Part shown: positions 31,245 to 42,797 of the stretch, piece after piece
How positions within the stretch are numbered: the first letter of the stretch is position 1
Layout of the letters: every line of letters starts with the position of its first letter
Assembly: GCA_001247695.2 (NCBI GenBank)
Contig: LGRX02028683.1
Location: 17,174 to 81,173, forward strand
Direction of reading: 5' to 3'
Origin: Cymbomonas tetramitiformis
Lineage: Eukaryota > Chlorophyta > Pyramimonadophyceae > Pyramimonadales > Pyramimonadaceae
Length of the DNA: 64,000 nucleotides
The notes under the pieces: model-generated
Told to the model about the DNA's origin: nothing
The model's input: only the letters and a program-made list of their open reading frames with translations
The model's database searches: none
Position numbers and translations under genes: made by a program

Positions 31245-34200
31245 AACATGGATGTGTGATGGCAGATGCATGCGATTGGAGGGGGGTATTATTGATAGTA
31301 TCGGCAATCAAGGAAACGGCCCTGTAGGTATCTGGATCGCATGCAAGGAGAAACGAGTGTGGATCGCCTAGTAAGCCATTATGTCCACTGCGTATACTTG
31401 CAATAAAAGGGGTATATCATTGTGATAGTGAACAAAAATATAGAATTGTTTGCAAGATATAGCAATACAATATATCCCATTGGGTATTTGGGATTTTACA
31501 CATCAGGCACGCGACGTGATCTTGACAACGAGAACCGTGCGTTCGCTTGCGATGTGCGATCCGAGTGTTTTTGCAATCGGAGCCGCATAAGACTGCCGAG
31601 CACTATGGGCACGCCTCCTAGAAATGTAATTAGCTGCTGTATATTACCTAACTAAAGATCGCTAACCGCTCAAATCATAATTGATGTAGCAATTAGGTAA
31701 GTATTATGCTGTAGCCAAATGCATTCATTGCCTGAAATGTCTGACGCACTCGATCCCTGTGTAGCCGCAGGGCACATCGGTCTCGGGTATATCCGGAAAC
31801 AAGAATTGTATTCGTCACGTTGACACAGCAAACGCACAAAAAATCATGTATATCTAGGTTTAAATACACAAGACTAAAATAATTCAAAGTAAAGCTGTCA
31901 GCAATTGAATTTGGAGGAGTTCTGTATCGAGCAAATGAATATGCTGGCTCGCATCTTGACGGCCTTTTAAAATTGCCGAAACCAGAGTGGTACAGTAATT
32001 TTAATAATTTGTTGGGCACATTCCTTTTCAGCGGATACATGAGATTTGCGATAAGCTGTATGTTGTCTTCCAACTCATGCTCATCTCGTCAGCAGTGCTG
32101 AACTTCATTTAATATCAGCTGCAATTTCCATCAAGAAAATATAATACGTAGCAGTCATGAATAAATGTGTTTGTCAGCATACGGATTGTTTTGGAGAAGT
32201 CCAAATAATGGATTATTGATAATGCCCGGATCTCCCTTTCGACGACTCGATGACAGCATTCCAACCCCCACTGACTAGCCGCAAATAGAAGGCCTATGTA
32301 GAACAGAGGTAAAAGGGTTAAGGTGACCCACCGGAAATTCGGGAGGACATGTAGACTTGGCTTCGTGCTCCTGCATCCACCACATTCAGCTTACACAGGG
32401 CAGGTGTCATAATGAGAGGCAGCTTAGCGCTCTTGATCGCCGTTTGTGGAGTCAACCCGCATGTCCGAAGCATCTGAAACTGCCCTGTTTTGACGGTGAC
32501 GCATACCCCCGACGCGCCAAAATCGAGGCAAAACACAAGTGCTTTGCCCCAAGTGCTTTGCCCCACACGGTCGGCCCGGCACGTGCTCCTGAGTATGACT
32601 CATGACCTCTGCAACGTGGATGCGGCGGATAGGGGTTGAGGGATACCACGAGGCGACCTTCGAAGGGCCAGATGCCTGGTTGGATGCCTCCGCACCCGCC
32701 TCCAGGTGGCCGAGACACAGAACTGCCTCCGCGACGATGCCCTTCCTCGAGAAGGAGAAAACAGAGCAGGAAGCGCACCATATCGTCCGTCCACAGGTGT
32801 GTGATGTCAGTCACTTCCTCGGAAATCTCTCCAACTGGTCAGACCGGATACTTCGGAACATCTTTTCGGAGGTCCCCTGCGGACGGAGCATTTCTCAGGC
32901 ACCGATCCTCGGGGCTGGTGACAGATGGCAGCGGGCAGGCTTTTGGAACGCCTGTGGCGAAGACAAGGAAGTCGAAAGCATGCACCGAGAGAAGAATCAA
33001 GAAGTTGACCTGCACGAAGCCAGATGAAGACCAGAAGTCTCGTGAGTGCGCACTCCACTCCGATGCTTCTTACCAAAAGCTGCGGGGAGACGGTAGTGCA
33101 CACCGACGTTGGTATTCCCGTATTGGTGCGCATAGCACCTGTGTACCTCTAAATTAGACTGCGCCAGAATCTGCATCTACAGCGTAAGCCTGGCTGGCAG
33201 ACTTCGATAAAAATCTTGCAAGGACCCGGCCTAATGGAGTTCCGCCTCGGCGACTGCGGCTGTGACCCATAGGCACTATTCCCTTCCGTGAGGGGTTAAT
33301 AGACATAACACAATATCAACCGGAGACGTGTAATTCTAGCCTGGGGACTTACACCCAATTGAGGAAATCATACGTGGTGACACTGTGCACGAATGACGCT
33401 GTGAAACAATACGACTCGAAACTGTTCGTAATGATCGACAGCTCACATCCAGTAGGGCTTGTCACAAGATATGATCTTCCGAAAATCGAACGGATGCCCA
33501 AAGAATTTGAGACGTAGAAGCTCCTTACCTCCCTAAGAAAAAATGGTGCACCACTGTCAACAAAGAGACACAGGAACAGTGTGAACGAGGTGTTCTCTTT
33601 GATGGCTATCAAGCGAAAAAGGGCTTGAATTGAGTTCTTTGATATGTGACACAGCACACAACCAATCGTGAAACGATTTGAAGGTCAGAATGGAAACGTT
33701 GCTGGGCAGAAAATATCTCGAATAGAATGGATCCAATATTGTGAGTCCTGCGCAAAACTTCTATTGTCGCAGGCCATTCTCAAGTGCAAGAATGCATGTG
33801 GCTCAGAAGGATTGTCATGTGCGGTGCACATCCCACCGGCCATCGCAATTCGTAGGCGTCCGGATCTAGCGCACGGCAGACATCTCATCATCTTAACGTC
33901 TGCACCTTCTGAAAGTGTTGAGGCGAGCGCAGGTGTGGGTTAGTGAGCACGTTTGGGCTTGTACTTGGGAACGTGGAAGTGAAGGATTTTGAAAGTTCCC
34001 GTCTATGTTCGAGACGAGGACCCGCACGGTACACCACGGAACAGGGAAAGCCAATCTTTTACGGCGAGAACAAACAAACCATGTGTTACCTGAAAAACAT
34101 GTTTTGCCAACTGTAACCTTGCACGGTTGCGTTTTGGAAGTCACTGGCATCTCGACGTAGGTGTCGGACGATTTTCCATGTTACCCATCTCCCAGACGTT

Positions 34201-34412
34201 AAGAGCTTCATTTCGAGGCTTGAGCCTTGACCAGTGGGCAGTTGCGCAAGCTAGTGCTAGGTCGAGTGAGGCGGTAACTATATGGTTGCTGCTGATCAAG
34301 TTTAGCAGTGTTATGAGCTTGGTGAGGGTGGTGGAGAAATTTCAGCTCAAAAGAGGTTTGGAACTCGCAAAAGTTTATCCAAGAGTAATGTCAAAGATGC
34401 GTAAGTAACGTT
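31245..34412. other. Stretch without a recognisable gene
   Basis: Several ORFs of 60-170 codons exist on both strands, notably minus 31693-32073, minus 32318-32566, plus 32636-33157 and minus 33349-33657. None shows a motif I recognise or a splice chain with consistent phases. A 14-bp tandem duplication (AAGTGCTTTGCCCC) is at about 32538-32566. GC content is more even than in the flanking elements, so this may be genuine host sequence, possibly containing exons that cannot be identified by eye. Confidence 0.4.
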
Positions 34413-34494
34413 CGCAGCCAGCAGGATTTGAACCTGCGCGGGGAGTCCCCAATAGATTTCTAGTCTATCGCCTTAACCACTCGGCCATAGCTGC
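34413..34494 (-). tRNA. tRNA-Ser(AGA)
   Basis: On the minus strand 82 nt fold as a class II tRNA. The acceptor stem GCAGCTA pairs with TGGCTGC, with discriminator G. Box A is TGGCCGAGTGG and box B GGTTCAAATCC. The anticodon stem-loop ATAGA-CTAGAAA-TCTAT gives anticodon AGA. The long variable arm (TGGGGACTCCCC) is typical of tRNA-Ser. There is no intron and no encoded CCA. It is identical to the copy at 34598-34679. Confidence 0.95.
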
Positions 34495-34597
34495 TAGTGA
34501 TGATGTCACACGAAATAAGTGATGTATTCAAAATACCTGGTAAGATATATTGTAAAATAACAAAATAAAATAAATTATGGGCTATTTGTCATCATCA

Positions 34598-34679
34598 GCA
34601 GCTATGGCCGAGTGGTTAAGGCGATAGACTAGAAATCTATTGGGGACTCCCCGCGCAGGTTCAAATCCTGCTGGCTGCG
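34598..34679 (+). tRNA. tRNA-Ser(AGA)
   Basis: It is identical over 82 nt to the minus-strand copy 103 bp to the left, so the two genes are divergent and form an inverted repeat. Box A, box B, variable arm and anticodon AGA are all present. A TTTT run, the RNA polymerase III terminator, begins two bases after the gene (34682). Both copies share an upstream CATCATCA sequence, so the duplicated unit includes some 5' flank. Confidence 0.95.
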
Positions 34680-35096
34680 GATTTTCGCCACGTGTTTCAT
34701 TCCTTTCGTTTTTAATTAAATTTCGCGATTTTCTCTCTCTAACATCCCTCTGAGACTCTCACAAGACGGAGCCTCCGGACGCGGCGATTTTCTCCCGATT
34801 TTATCGTTTTTCAAAGATTTCTATGGTAGCGGTCCGGATGCTACGAGCTGTGGGTATTTCCAAAACCACTGCGCGAGGTGGGACAAGGTCCAGACGAGAG
34901 CAGACGAGAGCAGGGAACATATCATGATATCAACGCCCTATGGCCGGTCTGTGGCCGTACGATGAGGGTTGTGGCCGAGGTTTGGCCGAGAGCCGAAATC
35001 GGCATTGGCCGTACGGCGTTTGTGGCTTGAGGGGCCCAAAAATTGTGTGGCCAAGCTGGCCGAAGGTGGGCTGTGACGATTTTCGATCGACAGGCG
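34680..35096. other. Non-coding flank between the tRNA gene and element E
   Basis: No gene seen. 34940-35075 is rich in GGCCG(T/A) words (TGGCCGTACG, TGGCCGAGGTTTGGCCGAGAG), resembling 61215-61260 and 62038-62160. Confidence 0.4.
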
Positions 35097-35101
35097 ACTA
35101 T

Positions 35102-35336
35102 TGCTGGACTTTAGGTTCAGGGATATTATTATGGGCTCTGATAGCCCCTAGCCTGACCCGTCTCTGATCGGAACCGTGACTCCGCTAGTAGCTAGGATGA
35201 CAGTACAGTAGTACTGTACTGTCAGTCATCACTTCGTATTATCCGGGTTTCCGAGATGCATGATAAAAGCACTCGGCCGGACTGTTTATGGAGCTTAGCC
35301 AGTTCGTTTTCACCGAGCGGAACACCCGTTCTCGCA
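35102..35336 (+). repeat. 5' LTR of element E (235 bp)
   Basis: It begins TGCTGGACTTTAGG and ends CCGTTCTCGCA. It matches 59908-60145 except for about one substitution and a 3-bp indel, so the insertion is recent. It contains a perfect palindrome at 35199-35223: GACAGTACAGTA, one central base, then the exact complement. Confidence 0.9.
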
Positions 35337-35366
35337 GGTTATGCGCGTCACCACTTTCCCGGTAAT

Positions 35367-35996
35367 TGTCAGGGTTATGACCGATGACATATGTGTCATA
35401 CATGTCATACGTGTCATACCTGTCATACATGTCATACCATGTCATGTCATGTCATGTCATATATTATTATGACAGTCGGTCATGTCATATATTATTATGG
35501 CAGTCGACAGTATGGTCGATCATGACTGTACAGGTCGAGTCGCGTCATACATTTATGACAGTCGTCAGTACGGTCGACGATGACTGTACATGTCGCCAGA
35601 TGATTATGTCATATCATCAGGCATCCCTGTCATCGAGAGTTCGTATGATTGAACTCGAAGATGGCAAAGCAAAGATACATCTTGGAAACAAACCAAGAAC
35701 CATCTTTAGCTTTCAGCATGCGCAGAACTCGCATGTGCAGCATGAACGAACTAGTCGTTACTACCATGCTGGTCGTTCAACCTACGTCTCGGGTTCACAA
35801 CCCAATGGCGGTACCATCTAAGATGATGGGTGACGTAGGTATAAAAGTGAGGAAGCGTTGTGCTTCAGCAGATCCTCTTACAGAGACTGCACTCACAAAC
35901 CCGCTCATCCGTACACTCGCATTGCTGTCCAACTTTGCGGTGTTTCTTTTGTATATTGATAATATATTCACGGCGCTTGTATCTACAGCCGTATCA
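35367..35996 (+). repeat. 5' LTR of gypsy #2 (630 bp)
   Basis: It begins TGTCAGGGTTATGACC and ends TACAGCCGTATCA. It carries a block of TGTCATAC/TGTCA repeats at 35391-35470. The 3' copy differs at only a handful of positions. Confidence 0.92.
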
Positions 35997-35997
35997 G

Positions 35998-36011
35998 TGG
36001 TATTCTAAAAG
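35998..36011 (+). promoter_or_regulatory. Primer binding site of gypsy #2
   Basis: TGGTATTCTAAAAG begins two bases after the LTR. Gypsy #1 has GGTATTCTAC at the same place. TGG followed by a tRNA 3'-end complement is the usual minus-strand priming site; the tRNA used was not identified. Confidence 0.6.
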
Positions 36012-39000
36012 TCGTCAAGGCACGATACTCGAGAACCCAAGTGGGTGCAGTGATAGACATAGCATATTTAATATTGTTCGCAGGTTTGCAGGAGGGCGCA
36101 CATACGATAGCGCTCGCATAAAATTGAATATCTGCAGCCCGAATAATATACGTTCGCATATAGAACCGTGACAGTGGCATTGCTTCCGCTCAGGCGAAGA
36201 ACGAGAACTCAAGTGCAGCAGAATTGACACATATACGTATATTGATTTGTATACAGCGCGACTGAGTTCGCATACATACCGTCGAATATCTGCACATACA
36301 CGACAGCTTTCGCTTCAATACATCGTCAGCGATCCGAGCGGAATTGTGCATAAAATTGTCGGCGCGACATAAATCACATTCAGCATATACTGCGTCGAGG
36401 TGTGCGCACGATATATGTATGCTGTCAATAATCGCAGGGTATGGTACGATGTGCGAGAATTAAGCGCGCATATGAAAAATGAGCGTCAATGCATATAATC
36501 TCATCAACTGCAACAGAGATGCACACAATCTCATCATCAGCGACAGCGACATTCGCAATTGTACCGCGCGACCCGTACAGTATACATAAAGATGTGCGAT
36601 GATCACAATTCGTACCGTGCGACGCAGATGTGCGATGATCATAGTTCGTACCGTGCGACGCATGCATCAACATGCATATCGACATGCGACATATACAATT
36701 TGTATCACGCGCATACATAGTGTGCAAAATCTCGATGTTCGTACCATATCGCACCAAGTGGGCGCATACAGCGACAGATTGACGCATGATAAAATAAGGC
36801 CCAACTATACACATACATGCTGCGCAGAGATACTGTGTGCGACATCAGCATTGTTATACACACACATGCTGTGCAGAGATAGAGTGTGCGATATCGTCAT
36901 CGTCATACACATGAATACTGTGATTGTGAATGAATGGTCATTATTATCACAGATCACTATCACATGGCATACTTTGATTGTGTGCACGGGATATACATGT
37001 GATCAAGCTAGATATACACATGTAAAAATCCAGTATACATGCATACATGCATAAATACTTTGCTACTACTGTGCATGGTATATATACATCCATACATTAT
37101 TGCTTGACATGCACGCATGCAACCTGATCACGATAGCGGCTGTGCATACTGTCATACATACTTATTTACTGTGACATATTGCTAGAACTTGCAAGTCCAG
37201 TGCTATATTCAAAACCCAAGTAGTATAAGATGCCAGTCTTGATTGTTAAGACAGGAATTAGTACAGTTGTTCCATGACGAAGGATTTGGGATTGGACATA
37301 TGTTCTCCTGTTAATCAAGTTGGATACTCATCGGAGCTACTTGTGAAATTTACCATTCAACTCATCATTCATCAGGATGAGATGTACAAGATTACAGCAG
37401 TATACTAAAAATATTGATATACATCATACTTGTGATATGCTGTCCAGTGGTATACAGACAAACCTGTATGATTAACTTATATCGATTTACTTCAGTGTAC
37501 TCAATCAGTAAGTACATATACAATATATAGTTACTGTGTATACCATCCCATCAGATGCACATCACTATAAAACTAGATATAACAGTACTTATCATAGTCC
37601 TTACAATGATATTAATGTCAGTACATGTTATGGATATATTGACATTACACTAAGTCAGCAAGTGTACATGATCAATGTATAATACCAATATCTTATACAT
37701 AATACATAGATACCATTTTCCAAACACATGTGCGTGGAAAATGTCAGTGATTGCGATAGATAAGGGAGCAGGATAAGACAAGATGCTGTAGGGCTGGATG
37801 GAGTTATCTCCAGACCCGAAGGCAAGATACTGCACCCATTAAACAGCTGGTAACTGTTGGGTGCAGTCCACTCGTCATTCCACACACTATCGCTGGAGCA
37901 ACATCAATATCTACATTGCATTCTGACAGTTGATACAGATGATCACTTCACATGCATGTACCAACTCAGATCAGCAACCATACATGAATTGACGAAAGGT
38001 GGTTGTGGACGTACACATACACAAACATTGTGTTGTGTAAAAACTGCTTAGATTACATCTAGCAGTGTCCAGATGTATTTGAACACAGAGATATCACTTG
38101 ATATACTCGTTGTATACATCCAAATATATCTTAGGATCTGACACAACTGTGAATTCATTTACAGTTGATTTATCTTAAATATCACCAGAGAGTGCATTTG
38201 CCTCCATGGGTTTCAATCAGTAAAACCCAGAAATGTGATCAACCTCAGATGTTGATATGCAGAATAATTCACTTTTATGCCATGAAATTTGTCATGTGCA
38301 AAGGTGAAGTGATTTGCAGTGCTTCTGTACTTTGCAGTCCACACACACACAGAGATATGTATATATATATATACATATAGCCAAAAACGGCCAAAATGGG
38401 TAAAATCCGTTTGCGATAGATTTGAAAATTGAAAATCGGACCCTATTTTATTTGATAATATGATTTTATACCTATTGAGGTATGAGAAAATCATAATGAC
38501 AATAGTCATATCTCGTGTAACACCCTAGATATTAGGTGTGTAATATATAGGGGTGAACATATTGGCTGTAACGAAAAATCGGTCAAAATACAATACGTGT
38601 AATCTTTTGCAAATTCGGGATTGGTTTTTTTGCTATAATGGATATTTATCTATCAAATAACAATCCCTGAAAGACATAACACGTGTAACACCCTGTAACA
38701 CCCTAATATTAGAATGTGTGTGTCAGGGGTGTAACGTACCCTCTGAAAATCACTTACATTCATGTAGGTATTAAATGCAGTTTTGCTTAAAAACCTTTGC
38801 AAAAAATTTATACTGCTTATTTTTTACCTATATTAGGGTTACTGATATCATGTAACACCCTAATCATATTATTGGGTGAAAGGGCCACTGTAACCAGATA
38901 TGCCCTAAATGCCACCTATTTATTGGATACACTTTGTGTTTGGCAGATATATGTCATGTTGTTTTCGATGCAGACATGATTATATATCGGGCAACAACCC

Positions 39001-39140
39001 AAGAACTGTTGGGCAACAACCCTAAAACTGTATGAGCTGCTTCCTATAAGGACTGCAAGCTATAAGCTATAAGCTATAAGGTATATAAACAACTGACTGA
39101 CTATGTATTCACACTTCCTCAAGGGGGGAAGAAGGTGGAT
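36012..39140 (+). other. Long non-coding leader of gypsy #2
   Basis: It aligns with the inverted leader of gypsy #1 (26018-29303). It contains repeated GTAACACCCTAATAT-type motifs (38518-38870), two GGGCAACAACCC dyads near 38995-39020 and CACTTCCTCAAGGGGGGAAG at 39112. No ORF can be supported. Confidence 0.65.
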
Positions 39141-42100
39141 AGGATTCACACATATCCATTTCATATTCCGATCTGGTTATTTCTGATGGATTGCTTTTGA
39201 TAAAATCACTGCATCCACAAATAACGTTGAAATCTGTACAAACGTTAAATCCACCATCACTAATAAAGTGTAAACTCGGATGGGAAACTATATCCCAATG
39301 ACTATAAGTTGACTCTTGCTCAGCATTTACATTCTCGAGTAAGTTTGGAATGCTGAACTATATACATAACATATAACCTGATACCATGCTTAATTGCATT
39401 TCCTGGATCAGAAGATGATAGTTATATAATGTATATATATATATATCCCACCTGATATACTTTGGCACTATAGCTGTATATAAGAGTGGGAAGGACAAGT
39501 GCATCGCTGTAAGACTGGTTGATATAGTCCCAGTGCTGAAGGCAGAATTTGGCACCTGAATAACAGCTGATAACTGTTGGTGACCATCATGCAAGACCTT
39601 CCAAGCGTAACTCCTTTGATCCCGAGATGCAAGTGAATTGTTCATAATATGTTGACATCACATAAAAGCATTCTGATAAAAACCCTATATATTCATATGA
39701 GCTGTCATCACTACAATGACATGGGTTTTTGAATCGTCGAAATAAGTAACTCCGATGAATTCACTAGTACAGAATAAGCTGTTGAGATTATTCCTCCGGC
39801 TGGATTTCAATCATTCACAATCCCTGTACATTCCGGTGACAAAATATTGCACTGGACTGATCACCATATTGGTATAATCTGTGATATATAAGTCACCAGA
39901 GAAAGCATTGCAATCAGCATAATGCTGTTTAGACTCACAAAGATGAGTAATATATATTCTCATATGTAATAAACAGAGGCACAATGTGACCTACGCTAAA
40001 ATCGCGTATGCTCGGGCACTGTATTGTGACCTGCGCTAAGATCGTGTATGCATGGACACAACATGACTCGTGCCAATGACGTGGACATATTTTTTGCCAC
40101 GACATCACATCTGAAATCAATAAATCACTCAGAGTAAAGGTGTTGACATCAGTATAGCACCATTATACATATAGTCATGAGGATTTTAAGGAAGACATAG
40201 TCTCTCCGATATTGACAAACATGGTACATATATATATATACGAAGTATATATATATATTCATGTTTTCTGATTATATATTGATATCCCACAGCATACGAT
40301 GATGGTAATTGCAAACCACTTCGCCGCTGGAGGGTAGTGTTGTATATATACAGCACATGCTTGGGTACTATATGACCCACGCTAATGACGTGGATTCGGG
40401 CTGCATCCCAATAACTGCAATGCACCTTCGGTGCAAGGGGCTGCAACCCGAGAACTGCTATCCAGCTTCATAAAAAGCTTCCACGTCATCACAAAGAGGT
40501 CGGACCTCTGTTGTATTTGAACGGCGCTTGACAACCGCCTAGCAATACACTTCCTTGAGGGGGGAAGATGATAAGCTAGAAATACAACTAAAAACCAAAT
40601 AAATAATAAAGACAAATAATAAAACAAGTAAGTTGCATCATTGTTTTTGTTTTGGTAAGCCTGACTGTATACAATCAAACCATTCAGAACTCCATGAAGT
40701 TGACACATACATCAGCCATGACATACATATGAGCTTGATTTTGAAGACCTAGACATTGTATACATCTGGTCTAGCATGTATCCAGACTAGAATTGTATAT
40801 TGACACGGTGCAAGCACTATAGCCTCTGCCACCGATGATCATTGAAAGGGGCAACCATTCTTGATATTTCATACATATCATCTGATTGGATCATTAAAGG
40901 TGTCAAGATTACTCAATGCAATATGCAGGCCACGGCCTGAGTATAACACCTAGAAGGTCGAAGCCACTGAGCTGACCAATGCAGCATAAATGTTAGCTGC
41001 CTTGAAGGCTATACAGCCTATTGCCCTTATGTCTTGATATGTATCCGTGTATTGGCATCTCTTTGAGGTAATTATGCCTACTGAATGAGCCATATATCAA
41101 CCATTTTGTCTTCATTGATCATTACATATCTGATCATATCGCCATTGAGCAATGCCTATTCTGTGAGATAATATATCACGAGGCATTTCATTATTGCACA
41201 TTAAACAATTGTAGTGCAACAAAGATCGTCAGCTCTTCATCATACCAAAAGGTTGAGTTGTTGTCATAAGTATTGATTTTTCAGACACCATTTCTCAGAG
41301 GACTATTCATCATGAAAGACAAAGTCTGTGCAATCATGGCTATTCAGCCTCCGACATAGCTGACATAGCTATTTAGCTTATGACCCAACCGTTGTTAAGC
41401 AGCCTCCACGCCATATGGCTGAAAAATGGCAAGCAATCTCTTCGGTCATTCTTGGGCATAGGCAATCAAGTACAGCCAATCCAGGATGTTTATCCCAAAA
41501 TTCTCCAAGAGTTATTCATGTTTTTTCAGTGTCATATGAAAATAGCTAATATACCGCCCTATGATGGAAGTCATCTCCTTCAACGAGGGGAAGTGGTTAT
41601 GCTGTAAAGTTGACCAATCTGATCATCATAAAAGTGACAGATTTGAGAAAATCGATTGAAACTTGTATTGAAAATAACTATTCCTTACAATAAGGTATTG
41701 CACCTAAGGGAATAAGGGTTTCATCGTCTGAAATAGGAAAAGACTTTTACATTGACTCTAGTTCCTGAATCCAGAATCGCATAGAAAAATATTCTATCCT
41801 GTACATATAGAAAGCACATTAGATTCAGATTCTGAACATTCAAGTGGGCTTGAATGCACTCAAATTTGTACTGAGTTGCAATTGTCCAAAGTTTTTACTC
41901 TGACATCATTACTTATTTGTGGAATAGCATACAATGGTATAAACCATCCACATATAGATTAACACCATATTTGTAATTTCATATCATTTTGGCACATAAG
42001 ACAAGCATGCTTCATTAAGGAATGAAAACTCTTTCAAAGTTCATTCTGGAATATTTAGAAATTTGTTGCCGCATCCATTAGGCCACGAAGTCTTGGAAAA

Positions 42101-42702
42101 CCCGCAATCTGCATATGGTCTCCAAGCACAGTTCATCCTCATTCTGGAAAGTGACAGAAATTTTATAGTCATAAAACAAGTCACAATTCTATCGGATTGA
42201 AATGACACATTCATCATTCATATTTCTTTATCATAACAAGTCTCTGAATAGTGTTTGCCCAAAAATAAAATGGGCACCATTGAGATAAGTGATCATGTGC
42301 TGAAGAATATACACATATCACTAAGCAATGCCATGTTCTATTCATGATGAAATGACATGTCAGCCATCCATCAACTACGAAAATACAACTCGTAGTAAGT
42401 TGTTGTCATTACGGACACTTCTTGATTGACTCTCCATTAGCTTCGATACCAAAGTTAACTTCGGTACTGATTTCTTTGTTCATCATGACAATCATTATCC
42501 AGAACCATTGTCTAAGTTGGGTACACTATAGTAACCCTGAACTGACAAAGTATGTGGGCTGCAACCCAACGACTGCATTTGACATCATCTGGCATTTGCC
42601 ACATTCAAAAACGTCAGGCATATTGCCAATATGACGTAGAGAGAATCAATGTTCAGATTGACATTGTTACCTCTAAAGCATTCGATGAGTAATCTCAGTC
42701 TG
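39141..42702 (+). other. Non-coding internal region of gypsy #2, left part
   Basis: No supportable gene. 39330-39650 and 40380-40575 repeat parts of the leader in degenerate form (for example a second CACTTCCTTGAGGGGGGAAG at 40549), suggesting an internal partial duplication. GGGCTGCAACCC dyads occur near 40395, 40430 and 42548. The sequence then runs into the target site of element B. Confidence 0.55.
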
Positions 42703-42797
42703 ATTCTCTATCAAAAAGAAAAGAAAAGAAAAAGAGACACCCTTTTTCGGGGTGTGGGGCTTTGTGAGTCCCCATGACTCTTCTCCTATCCTTTCTC
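42703..42797 (-). other. 3' end of element B: stem-loop, TTTTC tail and target duplication
   Basis: In element sense, after the stop codon at 42798, a stem-loop with arms ACACCC and GGGTGT (about 42738-42756) is followed by a tail of TTTTC repeats (42716-42733). Then comes the 13-bp duplicated target ATTCTCTATCAAA (42703-42715; its partner is at 54229-54241). Confidence 0.7.

Noticed and set aside
32318..33657. Candidate host gene exons on either strand
   Set aside because: No domain, no consistent splice phases and no clear codon pattern; reported only as an unassigned stretch.
35102..35336. Solo LTR
   Set aside because: The matching ACTAT on the far side of 59908-60145 shows it is the 5' LTR of an element split by later insertions.
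26150..39130. Very long (3.7-kb) LTRs
   Set aside because: The shared region was first read as LTR, but TG...CA ends, PBS, polypurine tract and target duplication show the LTR is 630 bp and the rest is leader.
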